A DNA stretch of 17,391 bases from Spirochaetaceae bacterium (GCA_028527945.1 JAQQAK010000112.1:1-17391), one strand, 5' to 3'. Positions 1 to 7,355 are shown, counted from the stretch's first letter. Translations and numbers: made by a program. The notes: generated from the sequence alone by a model not told the origin.

Positions 1-345
1 ATCTAAGTTTTTAACAAATATTATGTTTTCTGCTTTCTTTACAAACTCGACAATTGTTATCCCAATTTTATTTGGCCTGTTTTTATTCCTCTGCGCGAAT
101 GTACCTACTTGAGGTAAGGATTTGTTATTTCGAGGGTGACGGCATTGAACAACGGCTTTTTCATCAAGGACTTTGTCCATATAAAAAATAATTTCCAAGT
201 GTGAAAAGTCTTCTATCCCTTGTATTGAGTCAATAGGGATTTCTTTATTCAGAATTATTTCTGAGATAATGTTACTCCAATTATCATCTTCCATTTCAGT
301 TCTTGAATTTCTTACATAACCAATTGGCTTCATTTTTATTTCCAT
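1..345 (-). CDS. trmO: TrmO/TsaA-family tRNA (adenine-N6)-methyltransferase, C-terminus cut by window edge
   Basis: Only the first 115 codons are in the window; the gene continues past base 1. The family (TrmO, UPF0066) uses S-adenosylmethionine to N6-methylate threonylcarbamoyl-A37 next to the anticodon of some tRNAs. The protein opens with IGYVRNSRTE and carries the family signature around residues 69-97: RHPR, then LPQVGTFAQR, then RPNKIGIT. The ATG at 345 is chosen because GAGAGG lies five bases before it. A second ATG at 333 would remove only four residues. The gene has its own ribosome binding site and sits about 100 bases after a DUF2200 gene on the same strand. The family call is firm; the exact tRNA substrate is inferred from the family. 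Confidence 0.9.
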   Translation of the reverse strand, partial: MEIKMKPIGYVRNSRTEMEDDNWSNIISEIILNKEIPIDSIQGIEDFSHLEIIFYMDKVLDEKAVVQCRHPRNNKSLPQVGTFAQRNKNRPNKIGITIVEFVKKAENIIFVKNLD

Positions 346-448
346 AGTATCCTCTCAATGAATGTTACTGAAAAATCTTTTTGAGTTTACAAGAAGTTGG
401 CTAGTACCACAAGAGTATGTGAGAGGTATTAAAGGACATATATATTTA

Positions 449-817
449 CTATTGGTTTTGTCGCATGATTTTTTCTATTTTTTTTCCTTTTGCCAATTCG
501 TCTACCAGCTTATCTAAATATCTTACTTTCTTTGTCAAAGAATTTTCAATGTCTTCTATTCTGTATCCGCAAATAACACCTTTTATAAGATGAGCATTAG
601 GTGATAATTTTGCTCGATCAAAGAAAGTTTTAAAGGTTACCTTTTCATTGATAAGTTCTGTTAGTTGTTTTTCATTAAAACCTGTTAACCATTCTCTGAC
701 TTGATCTAATTCTTCTTTTATTCGGCCTTTCTTTTCAATTTTTGCCACATAAAGCGGGTATACTGAGGCAAAAGTCATTTTTGCAATTTTTTCATTATGT
801 TCTGGTATAATTTTCAT
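449..817 (-). CDS. DUF2200 family protein
   Basis: A complete 122-residue protein, close to the usual length of the DUF2200 family, whose function is unknown. Recognisable family blocks are FASVYPLYVAKIEKKGR near residues 16-32, EWLTGF, LIKGVICGYRIEDIE, and a C-terminal YLDKLVDELAKGKKIEKI. It is soluble, with no signal peptide, membrane segment or metal-binding cysteine cluster. The ATG at 817 is preceded by AGGAGAAG about ten bases upstream, so translation looks efficient. Upstream lies a 9-bp inverted repeat (857-890) that may be a control site. Its neighbours, TrmO and a decayed MarR/GNAT pair, do not point to a shared pathway. Confidence 0.85.
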   Translation of the reverse strand: MKIIPEHNEKIAKMTFASVYPLYVAKIEKKGRIKEELDQVREWLTGFNEKQLTELINEKVTFKTFFDRAKLSPNAHLIKGVICGYRIEDIENSLTKKVRYLDKLVDELAKGKKIEKIMRQNQ

Positions 818-856
818 TCTATTTTAACTTCTCCTAAAATTAATCACTCAACCCGT

Positions 857-890
857 TGTTAAACTCTAAATGTTCATAAATAGTTTAACA
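857..890. repeat. Inverted repeat upstream of the DUF2200 gene
   Basis: TGTTAAACT (857-865) and AGTTTAACA (882-890) are perfect 9-bp inverted arms separated by 16 bases, located 40-73 bases before the DUF2200 start. The position fits an operator for that gene. No T-run follows on either strand, so a terminator is less likely. Confidence 0.4.
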
Positions 891-927
891 CTTTTATCCT
901 CATTCTTTTTATAAGTTTATAATTATT

Positions 928-1008
928 CTATAGGCATAATACTATTAAAGAATGTTTTATGATTTCTAGTACAGCGTCAATATCCTCAAGAGTAGCTTTA
1001 CGTATCAT
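928..1008 (-). pseudogene. Remnant of a GNAT acetyltransferase (N-terminal 18 or so residues only)
   Basis: The reading frame starts with an ATG at 1008 that overlaps the TGA stop of the MarR frame (ATGA), the arrangement seen in translationally coupled genes. It begins MIRKATLEDIDAVLEIIK, a typical opening of a GNAT N-acetyltransferase (beta 1 followed by alpha 1). After another eight residues it ends at a TAG (928-930), so the acetyl-CoA binding core is absent. A full GNAT protein is about 150 residues. The 110 bases beyond the stop do not obviously continue the gene. MarR regulators paired with GNAT enzymes are common, so this is read as the broken second gene of such a pair. The match is short, so the family call is moderate. 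Confidence 0.5.
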
Positions 1009-1352
1009 ATTTCTCTTTTCACTCGTTTTTCTAACCATTCATTTTCGATGTTTAGACGCATTTGCTCTATTAATCTAATCACAGTTTTTTTATCTTCTTC
1101 CGAGAAGTTTGATAATGATTTATAAATAAAATGTTCTTCCTTTTCTATCAATTTAGGATAAGTTCCTTTTGCCAAATCTGTAGGATAAAGCCTTTGAATT
1201 CTATTGTCTGTATCATCTTGCATTTTTTTGATATATCCTATCTTTATCAATTTCTGTACAGCTTTGCTTGTAGTTCCTTTATCGATATGCATTAATTGCG
1301 TTAACTGTGAATGAACACTGAAAAAAGCTTGTCTCACGTTTTCCCATTCCAA
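1005..1352 (-). pseudogene. MarR-family transcriptional regulator lacking its N-terminus
   Basis: The frame encodes the second half of the MarR winged helix: SQLTQLMHIDKGTTSKAVQKL is the recognition-helix region, then GYIKKMQDDTDNRIQRLYPTD is the wing, then a C-terminal dimerisation helix (to about residue 110). MarR proteins are about 140-150 residues, and the first 40-45, which supply half of the dimer interface, are missing. The longest open start is a TTG at 1352 with no good ribosome binding site, and a TAG closes the frame at 1389-1391. Just upstream, the DNA encodes pieces of an unrelated membrane protein, so the 5' end seems to have been replaced by a rearrangement. Function is unlikely. 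Confidence 0.7.
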
Positions 1353-1645
1353 AGATTCGTGAGGTAGAAATCGTTTTTTTATCCCGATCTATAACCAATT
1401 TTGTTTTTAATAGAGGGGTTGCAAACAACAAAAGGCCGCTGCCGGTAATTATGTGTAACCATACAGTAAGAGGAGCGTTGCTTTTTGCGATACCACTTGA
1501 CTTGCAACAATGATAAGAAAGGCAAATGGAATGGACAATAAGTGAAGCAAGGATTTGTCCTACTGTTCTTAAACTGTATCGATAAATTCTGTTTTTTGCT
1601 GGACATGGAAAAACGGGCCGGGCTGATTTTTATTTTGGTACTCAT
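1330..1645 (-). pseudogene. Frameshifted partial copy of the membrane/TPR gene next door
   Basis: No single frame makes a sensible protein here, but three frames read in turn do. From an ATG at 1645 one frame gives a polar start (MSTKIKISPARFSMSSKKQ). A second frame (about 1550-1449) gives a hydrophobic segment with IPFAFLIIVASQVV. A third (about 1464-1340) gives GSGLLLFATPLLKTKLVIDR followed by DKKTISTSRIFGMGKR. This matches residues 62-108 of the intact neighbour (1669-2862), including KKKIVINRNDQTVSSS and FNFGKR; about half the residues are identical over the best 24. The polar start, two hydrophobic segments and KIV-I-R block occur in the same order in both. The remnant begins 24 bases after the intact gene's stop, so it looks like a tandem duplicate that lost its TPR part and gained frameshifts. 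Confidence 0.65.
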
Positions 1646-1668
1646 GTGAAGCTCTTTTGTGTAAAAAA

Positions 1669-2862
1669 TTATATCTGAAAGTTTGCAAAAAGTATGCTGC
1701 TTTCACGTTTTAGAGTTTTTGAAATATCAACCGTATATTCTTCAATATTCTCATAATAGTTTCGGATAATATCCAGATCTTCATCTTCTGTCTCTTCCAT
1801 TGTTTTGAGCACTCTTTCTAGCTGCTTTATTGCTAAATCTTTCCGGCTATCAAGTAAAAGTAGATCACTCATAAAAATAAGAGTCTCGCCGCTTTCCCAT
1901 TCCTTGAAGAGGAGGGAGAGGGCTTTTTTCGCTTTGTCGAGATTTCCCATTTTTGTATGACACAAGGCTATACCGTGCAGGTCGTTAGGATCCCCGAACG
2001 CATCAAAGGCTATTCTAAATTGTTTCAAGGCCCTGTCTGACTTATCCTGTCTGAAATAGATAAGGGCTGACTGGGATACCAACTCACAATAGAAATCAAG
2101 TCGCTCGCTCTGGATTTTTACAGCTTGGCTAACAGCTTTCCGTATTGCTGATTCAGCAGATTCAAAGTCGTTCAGTCGAACACATGCCAAGGCTTTTTTA
2201 TAATAGCTTTCAGCAAGCAAATAGGTTTCTGTAGATGACTTTTGGACTATCCCTTCCAATTTGCGGATTTTTATATCCAATTTTTGCTCCTCAGAAATCC
2301 TTTGCCGATACCCTTTCCGGGTATTTAATGATTTTTCAAACGAAGTGTCATAATTCATATAACCAGTCAGATCTGATAGAAAATCTTCATCATACTCGCT
2401 GTATTTGATATAATTGATATAACAGGGTTTTAATGTTTTCTCAGAAATTTTCTTTTCTGCCAAATACATATCAAATGCTGAATTGTGCGATCCCCGGATA
2501 TAGACTTTATTCGGTTCCATATCCGAATAATCCGCGCATCTTTTACCAAAGTTAAAGAGTAATGAAGAAGATACTGTCTGATCATTTCTATTGATCACAA
2601 TTTTCTTCTTAAATAATCTGGTTCCCCAAACAATTCCGGCCGAAAGGAGTAAGGCAATCATAAGGGATAAAAAAAGAAATTTGGGAGAAGGCCATAGCGA
2701 ATTAAACCATTTGAAGTCTCTCCCAACTGCTGCGAATCCAAAATATAAGATCAGAGCTATTACAGGGAAGAATAGCCAGGTAGAACGGGTCGTTTCAGAG
2801 CGGGATATATTATTGTCGTTAAGAAGTCTAAACTTTTTTCGTCCAAAATTGATTGTTTTCAT
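1669..2862 (-). CDS. Two-helix membrane protein with C-terminal TPR-like repeats, function unknown
   Basis: A 397-residue protein. After a basic, polar N-terminus it has two membrane helices, at about residues 29-46 and 62-80. Next comes a KKKIVINRND segment (about 86-93), then a soluble region. From about residue 208 to 350 the sequence forms helical pairs of TPR type, for example ESYYKKALACVRLNDFESAE, ALIYFRQDKSDRALKQFRIA and HTKMGNLDKAKKALSLL. TPR arrays bind partner proteins; the partner here is unknown. The ATG at 2862 follows AGAAGGA by six bases. It lies 37 bases after the ankyrin gene, so the two are probably co-transcribed and may form one membrane assembly. A decayed copy of its 5' part lies directly downstream. 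Confidence 0.75.
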   Translation of the reverse strand: MKTINFGRKKFRLLNDNNISRSETTRSTWLFFPVIALILYFGFAAVGRDFKWFNSLWPSPKFLFLSLMIALLLSAGIVWGTRLFKKKIVINRNDQTVSSSLLFNFGKRCADYSDMEPNKVYIRGSHNSAFDMYLAEKKISEKTLKPCYINYIKYSEYDEDFLSDLTGYMNYDTSFEKSLNTRKGYRQRISEEQKLDIKIRKLEGIVQKSSTETYLLAESYYKKALACVRLNDFESAESAIRKAVSQAVKIQSERLDFYCELVSQSALIYFRQDKSDRALKQFRIAFDAFGDPNDLHGIALCHTKMGNLDKAKKALSLLFKEWESGETLIFMSDLLLLDSRKDLAIKQLERVLKTMEETEDEDLDIIRNYYENIEEYTVDISKTLKRESSILFANFQI

Positions 2863-2899
2863 TTGATTTCCTTCTTTGATGTTATCATATTAAGAAACT

Positions 2900-4822
2900 C
2901 TAATAAGCAATTACAAAATACAAACTTCCAAGGGTTGCCAAGCTTGGAGCTGTATAATAGAGCCATGAATTTCGTTTGAATTTGTCTTTTAATACGATTC
3001 CACTGATTATTCCTCCTATAAATCCTATACAAGCGCCTATAATAAAACTGGTATCTTCTCTATCAATAAGAAAGCCCGGCTCATGGGGTGTTAAGGCTCT
3101 AAAAATTAATCCTGCTGCTGCAGCGCATATTATAGCCATAAAAATGGAGCTGTTTATGACAATAAAAGGATTATGAGACAACTTCTCTCTGAACAGAAAG
3201 GATAGGCTTAACCATATCAGTGGAATACCAAGAGTTAAAAAATTAGTAATAATCCTTTTCTTCTTTTGCTTTTTCTCTATTTTCAGATCTTTCTGATGAT
3301 AAAATGCCAGTTTTGCCTGGTACTCATCCTGAAAATCATCTGCTGAAAGAAAAAAAGCATGAAGCTTGGGCGCTTCAGTTTGTATTCTTTGAAGGGATGA
3401 CTTTCTTTCCAGAACCATATCTACTGGCCTTTTTCCGTCCTTCTCGGCCTCGATAAGATAGTTTGCTCCTTTTTGTATCAGCTCATAGGCAAAATCAAAA
3501 TATCTTTTTTCAAGGGCTATTCGAAGTGGTGTATAACCATCACAGTTTAAGTTGTTAACGTATTCTTCCGGTATAGGTAAAATATTCCATATATCCGAAG
3601 CTTCCATATACGTCTTGTCAAATAATATATTTTCACCCATCTTACTCATTTGTTTTGGGTCTGCTCCATTCTCCAGTAGCAAACGTGTCTTTGAGTGATT
3701 AGAAACGGCAGTAAAGAGATAAGGGTTCCCGTTTTCGTCCAAAGCGTTCACATTGGCCCCCCCATCTATAAGGGCTTTTAAAGAATCAATATCTCTCCGC
3801 CAAAGAGCTTCTCCTATAGGAGTCTCTCCTCTGTTAGATCTCTCATTAGGATTTGCACCTGCCTGTAGTAGCAAATTAACAGATTCAGCTGTAGCTGCCA
3901 GATGGATTGGATAGATTCCATCATTATTGGGTACATTAACTTCAGGATGGTAACGCATCAAAGAGGGGAGCATTGTTTTACATCTATAGTTTTTCAGAGC
4001 ATTGTGCAAAACCGTATTTCCGTTCAAAGATGGAATGCTTAGATCTGAATGGTTGTCCATAAGGAAGGTCAGGAGCTCTTCTGAAGGTTTTAGAAAAGAA
4101 AAAACAGCGTTTATAAGAGTTTCGCCTCTTTCATTTCTTACGTTTATATCCATTCCATTATCAAGCAATATTTTTAATATTTCCAGATTATTATTTTGAG
4201 CAGCTTTAAAAAGAATATCCGGATTTTCCAGAGAAACCTGTTGTTTCAGCAACAATTTCACCATTTCAGTTTGATTTGAAGAAACCGCAAGTAATATAGG
4301 TGTCTCATTTTGAGAATCGGCAACATCAATATCAGTTCCATTATTTATCAAAATTTCTGCAAGATTTAGAGAGAATGAATAGGGCTCCTCACAAAGATAA
4401 TGCAGATAGCTTCGATTCCGTACATCTTTTAAATGAGGATCAAGATCTGAAGATATTAACCTGGCAGCAAGTGGCTCCAGTTCTCTATCTGTACAAAGCA
4501 TTATGAGTACTTGATAAAAATAGGTTTTTCCGGCAACAGGGTAAGGCTCAAGATGAGCTTCTTTATCAACAAGAAATAATAGAGTTTTAAGATCAACTCT
4601 ATTATTGTATGAGTCAAGATGTTCCAGAGTGATATAAAGCATATCAGGATAATTAGACAGCAGTGCCGGCCATCCACCGTGAGATTCGGCCAGAGTCTCA
4701 AGCCCCTGAAGGTCATTCTCCCATAAAAGTTTATTAATATCTTGTTTCAGATCTTTAGCATAAATAAGTGTTTGTGGCAAAAACAAAATAATACAGAACC
4801 CGATAAGCTTGTTTATCAACAA
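2900..4822 (-). CDS. Secreted or membrane-anchored ankyrin-repeat protein
   Basis: A 640-residue protein. It starts with a likely Sec signal peptide or signal anchor (residues 1-22, hydrophobic IGFCIILFLPQTLIYA). Ankyrin repeats run from about 135 to 475, with typical pieces such as NETPILLAVSSNQTEMVKLL, ERGETLINAV, GANPNERSNRGETPIGEAL and GGANVNALDENGNP. A lysine-rich stretch (517-523) precedes four membrane helices at about 524-544, 552-575, 592-611 and 620-639. The start is a TTG: GAGGA lies just upstream of two tandem TTG codons (4822 and 4819), in-frame stops lie a few codons further up, and the next in-frame ATG would lose the signal sequence. Ankyrin arrays bind proteins; no enzyme motif is visible. 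A signal peptide would place the array outside the cell, yet the lysines before the first C-terminal helix favour the inside, so topology is uncertain. Confidence 0.8.
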   Translation of the reverse strand: MLINKLIGFCIILFLPQTLIYAKDLKQDINKLLWENDLQGLETLAESHGGWPALLSNYPDMLYITLEHLDSYNNRVDLKTLLFLVDKEAHLEPYPVAGKTYFYQVLIMLCTDRELEPLAARLISSDLDPHLKDVRNRSYLHYLCEEPYSFSLNLAEILINNGTDIDVADSQNETPILLAVSSNQTEMVKLLLKQQVSLENPDILFKAAQNNNLEILKILLDNGMDINVRNERGETLINAVFSFLKPSEELLTFLMDNHSDLSIPSLNGNTVLHNALKNYRCKTMLPSLMRYHPEVNVPNNDGIYPIHLAATAESVNLLLQAGANPNERSNRGETPIGEALWRRDIDSLKALIDGGANVNALDENGNPYLFTAVSNHSKTRLLLENGADPKQMSKMGENILFDKTYMEASDIWNILPIPEEYVNNLNCDGYTPLRIALEKRYFDFAYELIQKGANYLIEAEKDGKRPVDMVLERKSSLQRIQTEAPKLHAFFLSADDFQDEYQAKLAFYHQKDLKIEKKQKKKRIITNFLTLGIPLIWLSLSFLFREKLSHNPFIVINSSIFMAIICAAAAGLIFRALTPHEPGFLIDREDTSFIIGACIGFIGGIISGIVLKDKFKRNSWLYYTAPSLATLGSLYFVIAY

Positions 4823-4848
4823 TCCATCCTCTTCTTCTCTGATTTCGT

Positions 4849-4877
4849 ATTATCACATTTATATATATTAAGGTAAA
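4849..4877 (-). promoter_or_regulatory. Candidate promoter of the ankyrin/TPR operon
   Basis: Read on the minus strand, TTTACC (4872-4877) and GATAAT (4849-4854) are separated by exactly 17 bases and match four and five of the six sigma-A consensus positions. The expected transcription start would leave a leader of about 20 bases before the TTG start codon. Confidence 0.4.
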
Positions 4878-4929
4878 GTTTTCTTTGAGTTTTAAGTTTT
4901 AGTTAGATCAAAATTAGAAGTTTGTCTGT

Positions 4930-4970
4930 ATTTTAAAAATAAAAAATCCCCCTCCAGTGGTGGAGCGGGA
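4930..4970 (-). terminator. Rho-independent terminator of the MFS transporter gene
   Basis: On the minus strand, TCCCGCTCCA and TGGAGGGGGA form a ten-position stem (one mismatch) around the four-base loop CCAC (4947-4970). The stem is followed by TTTTTT and a longer T/A-rich run. It begins about 28 bases after the transporter's stop codon and separates it from the ankyrin operon. Confidence 0.85.
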
Positions 4971-4998
4971 CATGTTTATAAATATCGCTAAAAGTTTT

Positions 4999-6345
4999 TT
5001 AAGTTTCTGTATTATATTTATTTATATTTACTATAGAAAGCAGAAAGGCTGCTATAACTGACAGAACTACAAAGCTCCAGTAAGCTGCTGTGTAGGAGCC
5101 AAAGTGTTTTAGAGAGATTGCAAGAAAAACAAAGCTGAATGAACGTACTACTGCAATAAGTGGATTTATAAAAGTATATAATCTTGAAAAATCAAAACGT
5201 CCATAAACTGATGTAGTTAAAGATATTGGAAAATTTGCTAATCCCCCAATTGCTATACCAATCATTACAATAGATAAATAAATACAGATTTTGTTGTGGC
5301 TGAGATTAAGAAGTATTGCTGCGGCATACCATAATGAAAAAAGACTTGCAGCTTTCTTTGCATTTGTTTTTTGGTCAATAAAACCCCAACCATAACTACC
5401 TGCTATTCCGACAATGGCACAAACTGACATTGAAAGAATTGCTGTTCTTTGTGAAAATCCAAGGCTAACCATTCTTGGAACCAGCTGACTCATTACTCCT
5501 ACTGTAACAATATTCATAAGTCCTAAGCCAAGGCTTATAAGCCAGAATTCTTTATTAGTGAAAATCTTTTTTATTGTCCATGGAGAAACATAGGCATCAT
5601 AAATCTTCTTGTTTGCTCTAACATCTTCGGGTGACATATCAATATTGTCAGGTGTAAAGCCTGATTCTTCAGGTGTATTAGTGAAAAAGCGTGGTAGAAT
5701 GGCTGTAGCCATTACCAGTACACCAATAATTGCGATACTAAATTGAATGCCTACTTTTCCCATAAGAAATGTCAGTATGGGAACGTAAATAGCTGAAGAC
5801 AGATTGTTTCCCATAGTCGCCCATCCAAGGGCAAGTCCCTTTTTCTTTGGAAACCAGTTTGCAAGATATGCACCACCTGAAACCCATCCGAATACATTTG
5901 TAAAAGCCATAATCAGGCATAGCGCAATCAGGTACTGTGCAATACTGTTGGAAAATCCATACCATATATATGCAGCGCCGCCAACTAAAAGTGCCAGAGT
6001 CGCAGTAAACTGAGGCCCTTTTTTCGTACATACCCATCCAAAAATAAGTATGCCTACTATTGCAACCAGATTACTGATTGCTGTAAGTCCAAGAATACTT
6101 CCTGTATTCCATCCGTGAAGTTCTGCCAAAGCTGGAACGGCAATATTTATACCGTCAGTACTTAGACCGTTTGTTAAAAACAGCATGAATCCTGTAAAAA
6201 GAATAAGTGTCCAGCCCTTAGCGCCGAAATTACTCTTTGTGTCATGTTCTTGAGATAAATCTGTTTTTTCATTTTGTTGAGGTTGCTGCTGGTGCAGCAG
6301 TTTTGATGAAGACTCATCAATCGTTTCTTTTTGTTCAGTGCTCAT
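4999..6345 (-). CDS. MFS transporter, oxalate/formate antiporter (OFA) type
   Basis: A 448-residue integral membrane protein with about twelve helices. A hydrophilic glutamine-rich N-terminus (to about residue 44) precedes the first helix. Family features include FGWVCTKKGPQ at the helix 2-3 loop (the MFS motif A position), GGAYLANWFPKKKGLALGWATMG in helices 4-5, and a charged central loop with TPEESGFTPDN. The ANWFP..KGLA.G pattern is typical of the OFA family, whose members move oxalate, formate or other small carboxylates by exchange or symport. The true substrate cannot be read from sequence. pflBA lies about 2 kb away, so formate is a reasonable guess but not shown. The ATG at 6345 has only a modest GGACGA upstream. 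The gene ends in a strong terminator and diverges from the DUF6506 gene. Confidence 0.85.
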   Translation of the reverse strand: MSTEQKETIDESSSKLLHQQQPQQNEKTDLSQEHDTKSNFGAKGWTLILFTGFMLFLTNGLSTDGINIAVPALAELHGWNTGSILGLTAISNLVAIVGILIFGWVCTKKGPQFTATLALLVGGAAYIWYGFSNSIAQYLIALCLIMAFTNVFGWVSGGAYLANWFPKKKGLALGWATMGNNLSSAIYVPILTFLMGKVGIQFSIAIIGVLVMATAILPRFFTNTPEESGFTPDNIDMSPEDVRANKKIYDAYVSPWTIKKIFTNKEFWLISLGLGLMNIVTVGVMSQLVPRMVSLGFSQRTAILSMSVCAIVGIAGSYGWGFIDQKTNAKKAASLFSLWYAAAILLNLSHNKICIYLSIVMIGIAIGGLANFPISLTTSVYGRFDFSRLYTFINPLIAVVRSFSFVFLAISLKHFGSYTAAYWSFVVLSVIAAFLLSIVNINKYNTET

Positions 6346-6435
6346 TATGTTCGTCCAAAGTTTGAGTAAGTATTTAGCAATTACGATCTTTTAATATAAA
6401 AAAAATGTGATACTTGAAGTTCAGTAAAAACATTA

Positions 6436-6447
6436 TTCCATATGGAA
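6436..6447. promoter_or_regulatory. Perfect palindrome TTCCATATGGAA, operator-like
   Basis: This 12-bp perfect palindrome lies 91 bases upstream of the MFS transporter start, in the divergent control region. It has the symmetry of a site for a dimeric DNA-binding protein. The regulator is not identifiable. Confidence 0.4.
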
Positions 6448-6520
6448 CGCTGCTAACAAAGTTATAAGATCATTGTAACCTTGAAAATTTTTATCTGTCA
6501 AACTTTTTTTTGCTTAAATC

Positions 6521-6615
6521 ATGCACTTTTACAGATAATATGATATCGATATGTAAATACACGAACATACTTTCATTAGTGTCTTGCATCTGTTTTTATT
6601 TGCACAAAAGTGCAT
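6521..6615. repeat. Inverted pair of ATGCACTTTT elements
   Basis: ATGCACTTTT at 6521-6530 is repeated exactly, in inverted orientation, as AAAAGTGCAT at 6606-6615, 85 bases apart start to start (about eight helical turns). The right copy is also part of a local palindrome, TGCACAAAAGTGCA (6601-6614). Two distant copies of one element between divergent genes suggest cooperative binding by one regulator. Confidence 0.45.
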
Positions 6616-6699
6616 ATACTAGAACTTTAGGTTTATTGTAATCCCTTCATCCTTCATATGGCTTGCAGGCAAGGTTTATGAAAGTAAGTTGTGTATCAA

Positions 6700-6729
6700 T
6701 TGACAAGAAGTACTAACATTTTCTATTAT
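6700..6729 (+). promoter_or_regulatory. Sigma-A-type promoter of the DUF6506 gene
   Basis: TTGACA (6700-6705, perfect -35) and TATTAT (6724-6729, -10) are 18 bases apart. The predicted transcription start leaves an untranslated leader of about 65 bases before the ATG at 6803. Confidence 0.65.
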
Positions 6730-6802
6730 TGGGCTCATTTACAAGGCCTATTAAAGGAGGCTCTATAGTAAATTACTTACCTAAAAAATATCGGAGGGAA
6801 TT

Positions 6803-7114
6803 ATGGCAGATGTATTAAAAGCCGCATTTATGTTTCTGGCTCCTGAAGCAGATCCTGAAACACATCAACAATGGGTTGATACACCACAAGTAAAACTTTT
6901 AACTGTTGGTGTAAAAGATTATGCTCAGGGTGTAGAAACTGCTAAAAAGCTTTTAGACCAGGGGATTGAGGCCATTGAATTATGTGGAGGATTTGGCAAC
7001 AAAGGAACAGTGATGATAACAGAAGCTGTTCAGGGAAAAATCCCTGTTGGTTCAGTTCGCTTTGACATCCACCCAGGTCTTGGAAATGTTTCTGGAGACA
7101 GCTTGTTTGGATAA
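6803..7114 (+). CDS. DUF6506 family protein
   Basis: A complete 103-residue soluble protein matching the small DUF6506 family, whose function is not known. Typical blocks are AAFMFLAPEADPE near the start, VKLLTVGVKDYAQGVETAKKLLDQGIEAIELCGGFGN in the middle, and GKIPVGSVRFDIHPGLGN near the end. The alternating hydrophobic strands and glycine-rich turns suggest a compact alpha/beta fold. The ATG is preceded by CGGAGGG at good spacing, and the gene has its own promoter and terminator, so it is a one-gene unit and probably well expressed. It is divergent from the OFA transporter, which raises the possibility of a common regulator or substrate. No catalytic residues can be assigned. Confidence 0.8.
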   Translation: MADVLKAAFMFLAPEADPETHQQWVDTPQVKLLTVGVKDYAQGVETAKKLLDQGIEAIELCGGFGNKGTVMITEAVQGKIPVGSVRFDIHPGLGNVSGDSLFG

Positions 7115-7154
7115 AAGCAAATGTTAGGGACAGTATATAACTGTCTTTAAAAAA

Positions 7155-7191
7155 GCGGTGCTTGTAATAAGCCACAAGTGCCGCTTTTTTT
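7155..7191 (+). terminator. Rho-independent terminator of the DUF6506 gene
   Basis: An 11-bp stem (7155-7165 with 7174-7184, two G-T wobbles) has the loop AATAAGCC and is followed by seven T residues. It is preceded by a run of A residues, so it could also act on the other strand. A smaller hairpin, GACAGT/ACTGTC (7129-7145), lies just before it. Confidence 0.85.
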
Positions 7192-7260
7192 ATGCCGTAA
7201 TAGGTAAAGATAGTATAACAAGTTGTAAAAAAATCTTGATTTATATTAAGGTCGGAATTA

Positions 7261-7310
7261 CAAAACTCTCTGAGTTTTGGTGTTTCTTTGTTGAATTATT
7301 TTTTTTCAAC
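7261..7310 (+). repeat. Hairpin-forming leader upstream of the tail-anchored protein gene
   Basis: CAAAACTC and GAGTTTTG (7261-7279) form a perfect 8-bp stem with a three-base loop. Shortly after, GTTGAA (7290-7295) can pair with TTCAAC (7305-7310) across a T-rich loop. Both lie 45-95 bases before the start codon at 7356. They could be leader RNA structure or a weak terminator; no known riboswitch is recognised. Confidence 0.3.
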
Positions 7311-7355
7311 TGCTAATTTATTAAGTAATTTGAGACATGGTAGAGGAGTAGTATT

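Larger units (their letters stand above)
6346..6802. other. 457-bp divergent control region between the MFS and DUF6506 genes
   Basis: No convincing coding frame is present. Visible structure, from left to right, is a perfect 12-bp palindrome (6436-6447), an inverted pair of ATGCACTTTT elements (6521-6530 and 6606-6615), a good sigma-A promoter facing DUF6506 (6700-6729), an AAAGGAGG element without a start codon after it (about 6753-6760), and the true ribosome binding site CGGAGGG just before the ATG at 6803. Confidence 0.6.

Noticed and set aside
1379..1645. An 88-codon minus-strand frame taken as a gene in its own right
   Set aside because: Only its first 30 or so residues fit the neighbouring family; after that the similarity moves to two other frames, so it is part of a pseudogene.
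2591..2866. 91-codon plus-strand frame opposite the TPR protein start
   Set aside because: It mirrors the membrane-helix region of the real gene and has no independent support.
6761..6812. Leader peptide after the orphan AAAGGAGG before the DUF6506 gene
   Set aside because: No ATG, GTG or TTG lies within normal distance of that element in any frame.
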